DNA from: Corynebacterium sphenisci DSM 44792
Lineage (GTDB): Bacteria > Actinomycetota > Actinomycetes > Mycobacteriales > Mycobacteriaceae
Assembly: GCF_001941505.1 (NCBI RefSeq)
Contig: NZ_CP009248.1
Coordinates: 1,922,001-1,986,000, forward strand
DNA length: 64,000 bases
Direction of reading: 5' to 3'
Shown here: positions 38,462-47,589 of the stretch, piece after piece
Layout: each line of letters begins with the position of its first letter
How positions within the stretch are numbered: position 1 is the first letter of the stretch
The notes under the pieces: generated by a model
Seen by the model: only the letters and a program-made list of their open reading frames with translations
Database searches by the model: none
Told to the model about the DNA's origin: nothing
Position numbers and translations under genes: made by a program

Positions 38462-39751
38462 ATGGGCGCGGACGGAGGGCACGGGGACGACGGGGCGGCG
38501 GGCATGGATCCCGACGTCCGGCGGGCGATTCCGGCGAACACCCGGCGGCTGGTCGCCGCCCAGGGGCTGCAATCGGCCGGGGACCAGGTGGTGGACGCGA
38601 AGACGGTGCTGCCCTGGCTGCTGCACGCCCTGGGCGCCCCCGGGTTCATGCTCGGCCTGCTGGTGCCGATCCGCGAATCCGGCTCCATGCTGCCGCAGGC
38701 GGCGCTGACCCCCTGGGTGCGCGCCCAGCCCCGGCGCAAGCGGGTGTGGCTCATCGGGGCGCTCACCCAGGCGGCGATGGCCGCGGTGATCGCCCTCGCC
38801 GCGGCGGCGGCCACCGGGCCGGCGGCCGGCGCCCTGGTGCTGCTCGGCCTGGCCGGGTTCTCCCTGGGCCGTTCGCTGTGCTCGATCGGCTCCAAGGACA
38901 TCCAGGGCCGGGTGATCCCCAAGGGCCGGCGGGGCCGGGTCAGCGGGGTGTCCACCATGGTCGGCGGCGTCGCCGCGATCACCGTCGGCGCCGCGGTGCG
39001 CGTCCTCGGCGGGGCCGGCCGGCTCACCGAGGCGGATCTGGAGTGGCTGATCGGGGCGGCGGCGCTGGCCTGGGTGGCCGGGGCGGTGATCTTCGCCCGG
39101 ATCGCGGAACCGGCCACCGCCCCCGAGGATCCGGGCGCCGGCCCCGGCTGGCTGCGCGAATCGGTGGACCTGCTGCGCGAGGACCGGCCCTTCCGGCGCT
39201 TCGTCGTGGTGCGCGCCCTGCTGCTGGTCTCCGCCCTGGCCCCGGCCTTCCTGGTGGCCCTGGCCGCCCGGGGCGGGGCGGGCCTGGGCGGGCTGGGCAC
39301 CTTCCTCATCGCCTCCGGGGCGGCGTCCATCATCGGCGGCCGGATCGCCGGGCGGCTCTCCGACCGCTCCTCCCGGCGGGCGATGATCCTCGGTGCCGCC
39401 GCGGCCTCGGCGGTGATCCTGGCCGCCCTGGCGCTGGCCCGGCTCGCCCCGGGCGCGGCCGGCTGGGCGCTGCCGGCGACCTACTTCCTGCTCGCGCTGA
39501 CCCACACCGAGATCCGGGTGGCCCGGAAAACCTACGTGGTGGACATGGCCACCGGGGACCGGCGCACCGCGTACGTGGCGGTGGGCAACACCGCCATGGG
39601 CGCGATCCTGCTGCTCACCGGCGTGATCTCGGGTGCCCTGGCGCATATCGGGGTCGAGTGGGCGCTGCTCCTGCTCGCCGCGATGGGCCTGGCCGGGGTG
39701 GCCGCCGCCCGCGCGCTGCCCGAGGTGTCCCGGCCGGGGGCGGGCGGCTGA
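38462..39751 (+). CDS. MFS transporter, permease of unknown substrate
   Basis: A 429-residue major facilitator with about 11-12 hydrophobic segments: [25 protein letters not shown] opens the transport domain, [19 protein letters not shown] is a basic cytoplasmic loop in place of the usual motif A, and [20 protein letters not shown] is the second-half motif A equivalent. [16 protein letters not shown] ends the protein. The ATG at 38462 is chosen (GAAGGA 8 bases upstream); ATG 38504 is possible. It lies just upstream of glmU with about 50 bases between, but glmU has its own promoter. Substrate unknown. Confidence 0.82.
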   Translation: MGADGGHGDDGAAGMDPDVRRAIPANTRRLVAAQGLQSAGDQVVDAKTVLPWLLHALGAPGFMLGLLVPIRESGSMLPQAALTPWVRAQPRRKRVWLIGALTQAAMAAVIALAAAAATGPAAGALVLLGLAGFSLGRSLCSIGSKDIQGRVIPKGRRGRVSGVSTMVGGVAAITVGAAVRVLGGAGRLTEADLEWLIGAAALAWVAGAVIFARIAEPATAPEDPGAGPGWLRESVDLLREDRPFRRFVVVRALLLVSALAPAFLVALAARGGAGLGGLGTFLIASGAASIIGGRIAGRLSDRSSRRAMILGAAAASAVILAALALARLAPGAAGWALPATYFLLALTHTEIRVARKTYVVDMATGDRRTAYVAVGNTAMGAILLLTGVISGALAHIGVEWALLLLAAMGLAGVAAARALPEVSRPGAGG

Positions 39752-39804
39752 GGCGGTACCCTCATCCCCGACGGACGATCCCAGCCCGCATGAGGAGATG
39801 GATG

Positions 39805-41319
39805 ATGAACCCCGACTCGGCCACCGCGGTGGTGGTCCTGGCCGCCGGCCAGGGCACCCGGATGCGCTCGGCCACCCCGAAGGTCCTGCACGAGGTCGCC
39901 GGGCGGAGCATGCTGGCGCACGCCCTGCACGCCGCCCGCGACGCCGGCGCCGACCGGATCGCGGTGGTCGTGGGGCATGCCCGGGAGCGGGTGGAGGCCG
40001 GGGTGCGCGCCTGGGCGGAGTCGGCGGGGCTGGCCCCGGAGGCGGTGGACATCGCCCACCAGGAGCAGCAGAACGGCACCGGGCACGCGGTGCAGTGCGC
40101 CTTCACCGCCCTGGACCGGGCCGCCGAGTTCGCCGGCACCGTGGTGGTGACCACCTCCGATGTGCCGATGCTGAACGGCGCCACGCTGCGCGCCCTGCTC
40201 GCCGAGCACGAGCGGGCGCCGAAGGCGGCGGTGACCGTGCTCACCGCCACCGTCGCCGACCCGCACGGCTACGGCCGGATCCTGCGCACCGCCGACGGGG
40301 AGGTCACCGGGATCGTTGAGGAGAAGGACGCCGATGAGCGGCAGCGGGAGATCACCGAGATCAACTCCGGGGTGTACGCCTTCGACTCCGCGACGCTGCG
40401 CCGGGCGCTGACCCTGCTGGACACCGACAACGCCCAGGGCGAGCTCTACCTCACCGACGTCATCGGCATCGCCCGGGAGCTGGGCCGCACCGCCCGCGGG
40501 CACCGCCTCGACGATCCCTGGCTGGTCGCCGGGGTCAACGACCGGGTGCAGCTGGCCGCCGTCGGCGCGGAGCTGAACCGCCGGCTGTGCGAGGAGGCGA
40601 TGCGCGCCGGGGCGACCATCGTGGACCCGGCGACGACCTGGCTGGGCATGGACGTCGAACTCGGCCGGGACGTCACCGTGCTGCCCGGGGTGCAGCTGGC
40701 CGGGCGCACCCGGGTGGCCGAGGGGGCGGTCATCGGCCCGGACTCCACCCTGGTCGACGTCGAGGTCGGCGAGGGCGCCACGGTGGCGCGCACCCACGCC
40801 CGGGAGTCCCGGATCGGCGCCGATGCGGAGGTGGGCCCCTTCACCTACCTGCGGCCGGGCACCGTGCTCGGCCCGCGCGGCAAGCTCGGCGGTTTCGTGG
40901 AGGCGAAGAACGCCCAGGTGGGGGCGGGCTCGAAGGTGCCGCACCTGACCTACATCGGCGACGCCGAGGTCGGCGAGGAGTCCAATATCGGCGCCTCCAG
41001 CGTGTTCGTCAACTACGACGGGGTGCGCAAGCACCGCACCCGGATCGGCTCCCATGTGCGCACCGGCTCGGACACCATGTTCATCGCCCCGGTGACGGTC
41101 GGTGACGGCGCGTATTCCGGGGCGGGTACTGTGATCAAGGACGATGTCCCCCCCGGTGCGCTGGCCGTCAGCGCGGGCAGGCAGCGGAATATCGAGGGAT
41201 GGGTCCAGCGGAAGCGGCCGGGCACCCCGGCCGCGGAGGCTGCGGCGGCCGCCGGCGGCGCCGGCGAGGCCGCGCCGAACCCCACCGTTGACGACGAGGA
41301 AGGCCAAGACTGCCGATGA
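39805..41319 (+). CDS. glmU: Bifunctional N-acetylglucosamine-1-phosphate uridyltransferase / glucosamine-1-phosphate acetyltransferase
   Basis: GlmU makes UDP-GlcNAc in two steps: acetylation of glucosamine-1-P and uridylylation. 504 residues. The N-terminal Rossmann domain has [26 protein letters not shown] and [10 protein letters not shown]; the C-terminal left-handed beta-helix has hexapeptide repeats and [32 protein letters not shown] with the catalytic histidine region. A disordered Ala/Glu tail follows. ATG 39805 is taken because AGGAG (39793-39797) is 7 bases upstream; ATG 39802 is also possible. TACCCT at 39757-39762 is a -10. Overlaps prs by 4 bases. Confidence 0.97.
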   Translation: MNPDSATAVVVLAAGQGTRMRSATPKVLHEVAGRSMLAHALHAARDAGADRIAVVVGHARERVEAGVRAWAESAGLAPEAVDIAHQEQQNGTGHAVQCAFTALDRAAEFAGTVVVTTSDVPMLNGATLRALLAEHERAPKAAVTVLTATVADPHGYGRILRTADGEVTGIVEEKDADERQREITEINSGVYAFDSATLRRALTLLDTDNAQGELYLTDVIGIARELGRTARGHRLDDPWLVAGVNDRVQLAAVGAELNRRLCEEAMRAGATIVDPATTWLGMDVELGRDVTVLPGVQLAGRTRVAEGAVIGPDSTLVDVEVGEGATVARTHARESRIGADAEVGPFTYLRPGTVLGPRGKLGGFVEAKNAQVGAGSKVPHLTYIGDAEVGEESNIGASSVFVNYDGVRKHRTRIGSHVRTGSDTMFIAPVTVGDGAYSGAGTVIKDDVPPGALAVSAGRQRNIEGWVQRKRPGTPAAEAAAAAGGAGEAAPNPTVDDEEGQDCR

Positions 41320-42293
41320 CCGGCCAGTGGATCGACAACCAGAAGAACCTGATGCTCTTCTCCGGGCGGGCGCACCCGGATCTGGGCGAGGCGGTGGCCC
41401 GGGAGCTGGGGGTGCGGCTGACCCCGACCACCGCCCGGGACTTCGCCAACGGGGAGACCTTCATCCGCTTCGAGGAGTCCGTGCGCGGCTGCGACGCCTT
41501 CGTGCTGCAGGCGCACCCGGCCCCGCTGAACAAGTGGCTGATGGAGCAGCTCATCATGATCGACGCGCTCAAGCGCGGGTCGGCGAAGCGGATCACCGCG
41601 ATCCTGCCCTTCTTCCCCTACGCCCGGCAGGACAAGAAGCACCGCGGCCGGGAGCCCATCTCCGCCCGCCTGGTCGCCGACCTGCTGAAGACCGCCGGCG
41701 CGGACCGGATCGTCAGCGTGGATCTGCACACCGACCAGATCCAGGGCTTCTTCGACGGCCCGGTGGATCACATGCACGCGATGCCGATCCTCTCCGACTA
41801 CATCAAGGACAAGTACTCCATGGAGAACCTGTGCGTGGTGTCCCCGGACGCCGGCCGGGTGAAGGTCTCCGAGAAGTGGGCGAACACCCTGGGGGATGTG
41901 CCGCTGGCGTTCATCCACAAGACCCGCTCCGTGGACGTGGCCAACGAGATCGTGGCCAACCGGGTGGTCGGCGACGTCGACGGCCGGGTGTGCCTGCTCA
42001 TCGACGACATGATCGACACCGGCGGCACCATCGCCGGGGCGGTGAAGGTGCTGCGCGCCGCCGGGGCGAAGGACGTCATCATCGCCACCACGCACGGGGT
42101 GTTCTCCGGGCCGGCCGCGGAGCGGCTCTCCGGCTGCGGGGCCAAGGAGGTCATCACCACCGACACCCTGCCGCAGAGCACCGAGGGCTGGGACAACCTC
42201 ACCGTGCTGCCGATCGCGCCGCTGCTGGCGAAGACCATCCACGAGATCTTCGAGAACGGCTCGGTGACCACCCTCTTCGAGGGCCAGGCCTAG
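41316..42293 (+). CDS. prs: Ribose-phosphate pyrophosphokinase
   Basis: PRPP synthetase, ribose-5-phosphate plus ATP to PRPP, feeding purine, pyrimidine, His, Trp, NAD and, in this group, arabinan (decaprenylphosphoryl-arabinose) synthesis. 325 residues. Landmarks: [46 protein letters not shown] (cation/ribose-5-P binding), [16 protein letters not shown] (signature) and [15 protein letters not shown] (PRPP-binding loop). ATG overlaps the glmU stop (ATGA), as in other corynebacteria. A 32-base perfect palindrome terminates the operon. Confidence 0.97.
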   Translation: MTGQWIDNQKNLMLFSGRAHPDLGEAVARELGVRLTPTTARDFANGETFIRFEESVRGCDAFVLQAHPAPLNKWLMEQLIMIDALKRGSAKRITAILPFFPYARQDKKHRGREPISARLVADLLKTAGADRIVSVDLHTDQIQGFFDGPVDHMHAMPILSDYIKDKYSMENLCVVSPDAGRVKVSEKWANTLGDVPLAFIHKTRSVDVANEIVANRVVGDVDGRVCLLIDDMIDTGGTIAGAVKVLRAAGAKDVIIATTHGVFSGPAAERLSGCGAKEVITTDTLPQSTEGWDNLTVLPIAPLLAKTIHEIFENGSVTTLFEGQA

Positions 42294-42314
42294 CCGCCGC
42301 CGAGGCACCCGCAC

Positions 42315-42346
42315 CGGACCCGGCCACCGCGCGGTGGCCGGGTCCG
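42315..42346. terminator. Perfect palindrome after prs
   Basis: A gapless perfect 16-base inverted repeat (42315-42330 / 42331-42346), 21 bases after the prs stop. It should fold with a four-base apical loop. Terminator of the glmU-prs operon. Confidence 0.7.
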
Positions 42347-42397
42347 CCCCTGCCCGCGCCTCCCGGGGGCGATTTCCCCGCCGCACCCGCCCGCGGG

Positions 42398-42568
42398 TAG
42401 GATGCGGTGCGTTATGTCTCGGCGAGGGCGGCCGGGCGCGCGGCGGGTCCCCGCCGCACCCGGCCCCGTTATCGACGCGACGCGCCGCCGCCGGCGCCCC
42501 CCAGGGGCCGCCGCGGGCGCCGAAGTGGTCGACTCCCGGGTCCCGACAGAGCGAACAAGGAGTCAGAC
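42398..42568 (+). promoter_or_regulatory. Promoter and structured leader of rplY
   Basis: TAGGAT (42398-42403) is a good -10, predicting an mRNA start near 42410 and a 5' UTR of about 160 bases, unusual in this window where most genes are leaderless or have short leaders. The leader contains a strong helix: GCGGCGGG (42440-42447) with CCCGCCGC (42450-42457), extended by GCCGGG (42431-42436) with CCCGGC (42459-42464). AAGGAG (42557-42562) is the ribosome site. A ribosomal-protein autoregulatory leader is possible. Confidence 0.5.
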
Positions 42569-43222
42569 ATGGCCAAGAAGCCCAACATCACCAGCCTGTC
42601 GGTGCGCGCGCGCACCGAGTTCGGCAAGGGCGCCGCCCGCCGGCTGCGCCGCGACGGGTCCATCCCCGCCGTCATCTACGGCACCAACCTGGACGCCCCG
42701 ATCCACATCGCCATGGACGTGCTGGAGTTCAACGCGGTGATCCGCAACTACGGCATCAACGCGATCATCGAGTTCGACGTCGAGGGCGAGAAGCAGCTGT
42801 CCATGGTCAAGGCCGTGGATCAGAACCCGATCACCATGGAGTTCGACCACGTCGACCTGCTGGCGATCAAGCGTGGCGAGAAGGTCGAGGTCGAGGTGCC
42901 GGTCGTGCACGTCGGCGAGGCCGCCCCGAACACCCTGGTCATGCAGGACGCGGACTCCATCCTGGTGCTCGCCCCGGTGCTGGCCATCCCCGAGGAGATC
43001 GAGGTCTCCGTGGAGGGCCTGGAGGAGGGCACCCAGATCTCCGCCGGCGAGATCACCCTGCCGGAGGGCCTGGAGCTGGCCGACGACGCCGATCTGCTCA
43101 TCTTCAACATCGTGGAGCCGGAGGAGGACCCGGCCGGCGACGTCGACGCCGACATCGAGGGCATGGGCGAGGACGAGCTGCCCGACGAGCCCGCCGAGGG
43201 CGAGGGCGAGGCGGCGGAGTAG
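42569..43222 (+). CDS. rplY: 50S ribosomal protein L25/general stress protein Ctc
   Basis: Two-domain L25 (CTC form), 217 residues, binding 5S rRNA with its N-terminal beta-barrel (VRARTEFGKGAARRLRRDGSIPAVIYG) and carrying the C-terminal TL5-like domain (VPVVHVGEAAPNTLVMQ ... EISVEGLEEG-type strands). The last 30 residues are acidic (EDPAGDVDADIEGMGEDELP). ATG 42569, AAGGAG upstream. It is preceded by a long structured leader and followed by a terminator hairpin, then pth, the order found in many actinobacteria. Confidence 0.96.
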   Translation: MAKKPNITSLSVRARTEFGKGAARRLRRDGSIPAVIYGTNLDAPIHIAMDVLEFNAVIRNYGINAIIEFDVEGEKQLSMVKAVDQNPITMEFDHVDLLAIKRGEKVEVEVPVVHVGEAAPNTLVMQDADSILVLAPVLAIPEEIEVSVEGLEEGTQISAGEITLPEGLELADDADLLIFNIVEPEEDPAGDVDADIEGMGEDELPDEPAEGEGEAAE

Positions 43223-43268
43223 CCCCTCCCCCGCCCGGACCGCCGGCGGGCCACCGGCCCGCCGCCCC

Positions 43269-43310
43269 GACCGGCCCCGCCGCACCCGCATGGGCGCGGC
43301 GGGGCCGGTC
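43269..43310 (+). terminator. Terminator between rplY and pth
   Basis: Perfect 15-bp inverted repeat (43269-43283 / 43296-43310) with a 12-base loop, whose 3' arm ends only 9 bases before the first possible pth start at 43320. It looks like a terminator for rplY that leaves almost no space for a pth promoter. Confidence 0.6.
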
Positions 43311-43328
43311 TATGCGATCATGGCCGGC

Positions 43329-43937
43329 ATGCCAGCAAGCGACTCCCCCCTCCTCGTGGTGGGCCTGGGCAACCCGGGCCCGAAGTACGCCGGCACCCGG
43401 CACAACATCGGCCACCTGGTGCTCGATGAGCTCGCCGGGCGGGCCGACCCGATGCCGGCGTCCTTCTCCGCGCACCGGCGCTCCAACGCCGAGATCGCGC
43501 GGATCCGCCGGCGGCTGCCCGACGGCGGCGAGCGGGCGCTGATCCTGGCCAAGCCGCGCAGCTACATGAACCTCTCCGGCGGCCCGGTGGCCGCCCTGGC
43601 CCGCTTCTTCAAGATCGACCCCGCCGGGATCATCGTGGTGCACGATGAGCTGGACCTGGACCCGGGCGTGGTGCGGCTCAAACGCGGCGGCGGCGAGGGC
43701 GGGCACAACGGGCTGCGCTCCACCTCGAAGGCCCTGGGCACCCGCGACTACCTGCGGGTGCGGGTGGGCATCGGCCGGCCGCCGGGGCGGATGGACCCGG
43801 CCGACTACGTGCTGCGCGAACCCCCGGCGCGGGAGCGCGAGGAGTTCGCGCTCGCCGTGGCCGAGGCCGCCGACGCGGTGGAGGCGCTGGTCGACCTCGG
43901 CCTGACCGGGGCGCAGAACCGGGTGCACGGCCGCTAG
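43329..43937 (+). CDS. pth: Peptidyl-tRNA hydrolase
   Basis: Pth cleaves peptidyl-tRNA dropped from ribosomes. 202 residues from ATG 43329; ATG 43320 would add three. The active site is visible in LLVVGLGNPGPKYAGTRHNIGHLVLDEL (His25 equals E. coli His20), KPRSYMNLSGGPV, VVHDELDLDPGVVRLKRGGGEGGHNGLRS (Asp and His/Asn contacts). No ribosome site is visible before either ATG, and a strong hairpin ends 9 bases upstream, so its expression may depend on readthrough or an unrecognised leaderless start. Confidence 0.95.
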   Translation: MPASDSPLLVVGLGNPGPKYAGTRHNIGHLVLDELAGRADPMPASFSAHRRSNAEIARIRRRLPDGGERALILAKPRSYMNLSGGPVAALARFFKIDPAGIIVVHDELDLDPGVVRLKRGGGEGGHNGLRSTSKALGTRDYLRVRVGIGRPPGRMDPADYVLREPPAREREEFALAVAEAADAVEALVDLGLTGAQNRVHGR

Positions 43938-43958
43938 GCCGCCCCGGGGATCGGCGGC

Positions 43959-43994
43959 GGCCGGCGCCCCGCCGGTGCGGCGGGGGCGCCGGCC
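43959..43994. terminator. Bidirectional terminator between pth and gap2
   Basis: Inverted repeat with about 16-base arms (43959-43974 / 43978-43994, one bulged base) around a short GTG loop, between the convergent pth (ends 43937) and gap2 (ends 44013). Confidence 0.6.
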
Positions 43995-44012
43995 GGCGGG
44001 CCGGGGCGGGGC

Positions 44013-45536
44013 CTAGAGCTCCTCGAGGTGCTTGCGCTTGGGCAGCACGATCGGCCGGGCCCCGGCGATCTCCTCGACGATCCGGACCACCTGGTTGGAG
44101 TAGCCGAACTCGTTGTCGTACCAGACGTAGAGCACCAGGTGCCGGCCGGCGGCGATGGTCGCCAGGCCGTCCACGATGCCGGTGTGCGTGGTGCCGATGA
44201 AGTCGCTGGAGACCACCTCCGGGGAGTGGATGTAGTCGATCTGCTGGCGCAGCACCGAGCGCAGCGACACCTCCCGGATGTAGTCGTTGACCTCCTCGCG
44301 GGTGACCTCGCGCTCCAGGGTGAGGTTGAGCACCGCCATGGACACGTCCGGGGTGGGCACCCGGATCGCGTTGCCGGTGAGCTTGCCCTCGAACTCGGGC
44401 AGCGCCTTGGCCACCGCCTTCGCCGCCCCGGTCTCGGTGAGCACCATGTTCAGCGTCGCCGCCCGGCCGCGGCGCGAGCCCCGGTGGAAGTTGTCGATCA
44501 GGTTCTGGTCGTTGGTGAAGGAGTGCACCGTCTCCACGTGGCCGTGCGCCACCCCCCACTTGTCGTTGACCACCTTGAGCACCGGGGTGATCCCGTTGGT
44601 GGTGCAGCTCGCCGCGGAGAGGATCCGGTCGGCGTCGGTGATCCCCTTGTGGTTGATCCCGTAGACGATGTTCTTCACGTCGCCCTTGCCCGGGGCGGTG
44701 AGCAGCACCCGGGCCACCCCGGTGGCCCGCAGATGCTGCTCCAGCCCCGCCCGGTCGCGCCAGCGGCCGGTGTTGTCCACCACCACCGCGTCGTCGATGC
44801 CGTAGGCGGTGTAGTCCACCGTCGCCGGGTCATCGGAGTAGATCACCTGGATCGGGGTGCCGTTGGCCCAGATCACGTTGTTCTCCCGGTCCACCGAGAT
44901 GGTGCCGTCGAAGGCGCCGTGCACCGAGTCCCGGCGCAGCAGGGAGGCGCGTTTGACGATGTCGTCCTCGGCGCCCTGGCGCACCACGATGGCGCGCAGC
45001 ACCGGGCCGTTGTGGTCGGCCTGCCGGGTGAGCAGAATCCGGGCCAGCAGCCGGCCGATCCGGCCGAAGCCGTAGAGCACCACGTCGGTCTTCGGGGTCT
45101 CCTCGTTGCGGCCGATGACCTCGGCGAGTTCGGCGTCGAGGAAGGCGCGCAGATCCCCGCCGACCTCCTCGTGCCGGGTGGCCAGGGTGCCCAGGTCGAT
45201 GGAGGCGGTGCCCAGGTCCATCTCCACCAGCTGCTCCAGGATCGGCAGGGTCTGCGCCAGCGGCAGCTCCTCGTTGATGATCCGGCGGGCGTAGCGGTGC
45301 GACTTGATGATCCCGGTCTCGGTGACGTTCTCCAGCCGGCGGCCGAAGATGGAGGTCACCACGTTGCGCTCCCGGCGCAGCCGGCCCAGCAGCGGGATCA
45401 TCGCCTCGGCCAGCGCGATCCGCTCGTTCCAGTCGGCGTCGGTGATCGGCGCGGACACCCCGGCGGCGTGGGTGCCGCGGATGTCGTCGGCGTCGGCCGG
45501 ATCGGTGGATTCGGGGTGCGGGCTGTCGACGGTCAT
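44013..45536 (-). CDS. gapB: Glyceraldehyde-3-phosphate dehydrogenase, GapB/GapX (gluconeogenic type)
   Basis: A long GAPDH of 507 residues; ordinary glycolytic GapA is about 335. An N-terminal 130-residue extension (WNERIALAEAMIPLLGRLRRERNV...) precedes the Rossmann domain VVLYGFGRIGRLLARILL. The catalytic cysteine is in ILSAASCTTNGITPVLK, followed by ETVHSFTNDQNLID, RRGRAATLNM and WYDNEFGYSNQV. The corynebacterial GapB/GapX of this size is NADP-dependent and works in gluconeogenesis (recollection). ATG 45536 with GGAGG 4 bases upstream. Convergent with pth, divergent from prfC. Confidence 0.94.
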   Translation of the reverse strand: MTVDSPHPESTDPADADDIRGTHAAGVSAPITDADWNERIALAEAMIPLLGRLRRERNVVTSIFGRRLENVTETGIIKSHRYARRIINEELPLAQTLPILEQLVEMDLGTASIDLGTLATRHEEVGGDLRAFLDAELAEVIGRNEETPKTDVVLYGFGRIGRLLARILLTRQADHNGPVLRAIVVRQGAEDDIVKRASLLRRDSVHGAFDGTISVDRENNVIWANGTPIQVIYSDDPATVDYTAYGIDDAVVVDNTGRWRDRAGLEQHLRATGVARVLLTAPGKGDVKNIVYGINHKGITDADRILSAASCTTNGITPVLKVVNDKWGVAHGHVETVHSFTNDQNLIDNFHRGSRRGRAATLNMVLTETGAAKAVAKALPEFEGKLTGNAIRVPTPDVSMAVLNLTLEREVTREEVNDYIREVSLRSVLRQQIDYIHSPEVVSSDFIGTTHTGIVDGLATIAAGRHLVLYVWYDNEFGYSNQVVRIVEEIAGARPIVLPKRKHLEEL

Positions 45537-45768
45537 GGATCCTCCATCGTCTGCGGCGCCGGCGAAGGTCGCCGGCGGGGGTGGGCTGGTGGCGGCGTCC
45601 GCGGTCACCGCGGACGGCTCACCCCCGAAAGTAGCCGCTTGCGCCCCCTCCGCGCCGCCGGGGCCCCCGAAGGGGCGGCCCCCGCGCCCGGCCCGGGGCG
45701 GCGCGGGGCGGGCGCGCCGCGGCGGTATCCTTGACCGGCACCGACCACGGAAGGAAGCCGATCCCCCC

Positions 45769-47403
45769 ATGTCCTCCCCCGCCGCCGAGGCCGCCCGCCG
45801 CCGCACCTTCGCGGTCATCGCCCACCCGGACGCCGGCAAGTCCACGCTCACCGAGGCGCTGGCGCTGCATGCGCACGTCATCGCCGAGGCCGGCGCGGTG
45901 CACGGCAAATCCGGGCGCAAGGCCACCGTCTCGGACTGGATGGAGATGGAGCAGGACCGGGGCATCTCGGTGGCCTCCTCGGCGCTGCAGTTCGAGTACG
46001 CCCCGGCCGGCCACGTCGGCGAGCCCTACGTGATCAACCTGGTGGACACCCCCGGCCACGCGGACTTCTCCGAGGACACCTACCGGGTGCTCACCGCCGT
46101 GGACGCGGCGGTGATGCTCGTCGACGGGGCCAAGGGCCTGGAGCCGCAGACCCTGAAGCTGTTCCGGGTGTGCAAGACCAACGGGATCCCGATCATCACC
46201 GTGATCAACAAATGGGACCGGCCGGGCAAGGCGCCGCTGGAGCTGATGGACGAGATCGTCGCCGAGATCGGGCTGCAGCCCACCCCCCTGTACTGGCCGG
46301 TGGGCGAGGCCGGGGACTTCCGGGGGCTGCTGCACCGTGGCGAGGGCGGGGCCGCCCGGGGGTTCATCCGCTTCGAGCGCACCGCCGGCGGCTCCACCAT
46401 CGCCGGGGAGACCCACCTGGACCCGGCGGCCGCGGCCGCGGAGCAGGGCGCGGCCTGGGAGACCGCGGCCGAGGAATCCGAGCTGCTCTCCGCCGACAGC
46501 GCCGACCACGACCAGGAGATGTACCTGGCCGGGGACACCTCCCCGGTGATCTTCGCCTCCGCGATGCTCAACTGGGGGGTGCACCAGATCCTGGACACCC
46601 TCTGCGAGCTCGCCCCGGCACCGGGGCCGCGGGCCGCGGACCCGGCGGCGCTGGCCGCCGCGACCAGCGCCATGGACGACTCCCGCGCCCCCGGCGACGA
46701 CTTCTCCGGGGTGGTGTTCAAGGTGCAGGCCGGGATGGACGCGCACCACCGGGACAAGCTGGCCTTCCTGCGGGTGGTCTCCGGGGCCTTCGACCGGGGC
46801 ATGCAGGTCACCCACGCCCAGTCCGGGCGCAGCTTCTCCACCAAGTACGCGCTCACCGTGTTCGGGCGCACCCGGGCCACCGTGGACACCGCCTACCCGG
46901 GCGACATCGTCGGCCTGGTCAACGCCGGGGCGCTGGCCCCCGGGGACACCCTGTACGCGGGCCGGCGGGTGCAGTACCCGCCGATGCCGCAGTTCGCCCC
47001 GGAGCATTTCCGCACCCTGCGGGCGAAGTCGCTGGGCAGCTACAAGCAGTTCCGCAAGGCCATCGAGCAGCTCGACGCCGAGGGCGTGGTGCAGATCCTG
47101 CGCAACGACGCCCGCGGCGAGGCCGCCCCGGTGATGGCCGCGGTCGGCCCGATGCAGTTCGAGGTGATGCAGGCCCGGATGGCCGGGGAGTACAACGTGG
47201 AGACGGTCACCGAGCCGATCCCCTACTCGGTGGCCCGGCGCACCGACGAGGCCTCCGCGCCGGGGCTGGCCCGGCAGCGCGGGGTGGAGATCTTCCACCG
47301 CTCCGACGGGGCGATCATCGCCCTGTTCGGGGACAAGTGGAAGCTGTCCTTCATCGAGAAGGAGCATCCCGAGTTCACCCTGGAGACCCTGGTCGCCGAC
47401 TGA
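45769..47403 (+). CDS. prfC: Peptide chain release factor 3
   Basis: RF3, a translational GTPase that recycles RF1/RF2 from the ribosome. 544 residues. G-domain motifs: G1 AHPDAGKSTLTE, G2 region RGISVASSALQF, G3 DTPGHADFSEDTYR, G4 NKWDRP. Domains II and III follow, with KVQAGMDAHHRDKLAFLRVVSG and GPMQFEVMQARMAGEYNVE typical of RF3 rather than EF-G. ATG 45769 with GGAAGGA upstream; TATCCT at 45726-45731 is a probable -10. A GC-rich hairpin and the promoter of the first acyl-CoA synthetase follow. Confidence 0.97.
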   Translation: MSSPAAEAARRRTFAVIAHPDAGKSTLTEALALHAHVIAEAGAVHGKSGRKATVSDWMEMEQDRGISVASSALQFEYAPAGHVGEPYVINLVDTPGHADFSEDTYRVLTAVDAAVMLVDGAKGLEPQTLKLFRVCKTNGIPIITVINKWDRPGKAPLELMDEIVAEIGLQPTPLYWPVGEAGDFRGLLHRGEGGAARGFIRFERTAGGSTIAGETHLDPAAAAAEQGAAWETAAEESELLSADSADHDQEMYLAGDTSPVIFASAMLNWGVHQILDTLCELAPAPGPRAADPAALAAATSAMDDSRAPGDDFSGVVFKVQAGMDAHHRDKLAFLRVVSGAFDRGMQVTHAQSGRSFSTKYALTVFGRTRATVDTAYPGDIVGLVNAGALAPGDTLYAGRRVQYPPMPQFAPEHFRTLRAKSLGSYKQFRKAIEQLDAEGVVQILRNDARGEAAPVMAAVGPMQFEVMQARMAGEYNVETVTEPIPYSVARRTDEASAPGLARQRGVEIFHRSDGAIIALFGDKWKLSFIEKEHPEFTLETLVAD

Positions 47404-47461
47404 GTCGCGCCGCCGACCGGGGCGGGCGGCGGCGGGCGGATAGGTTTTTCGGCGAAACCCG

Positions 47462-47490
47462 TTCCCCACGGATAGCACCGAGGCTATGAT
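47462..47490 (+). promoter_or_regulatory. Promoter of the first acyl-CoA synthetase
   Basis: TTCCCC (47462-47467), 17-base spacer, TATGAT (47485-47490). This predicts a leader of about 93 bases before ATG 47590. It lacks the CTACG/CGTAG palindrome seen before the second and third paralogues. Confidence 0.55.
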
Positions 47491-47589
47491 GTGGCTCACA
47501 CCCCGGACGGGTCCGCGGCCGACGGCGCCGATGGCGCCGCGGTGGCCCGCGGAACCGCGATGGACCACCGACCGAGAAGCCGAGGCCGC

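Noticed and set aside
43104..43928. Minus-strand frame of 274 codons over pth
   Set aside because: pth is certain on the plus strand; the antisense translation is His/Gly/Arg-rich and has no domain.
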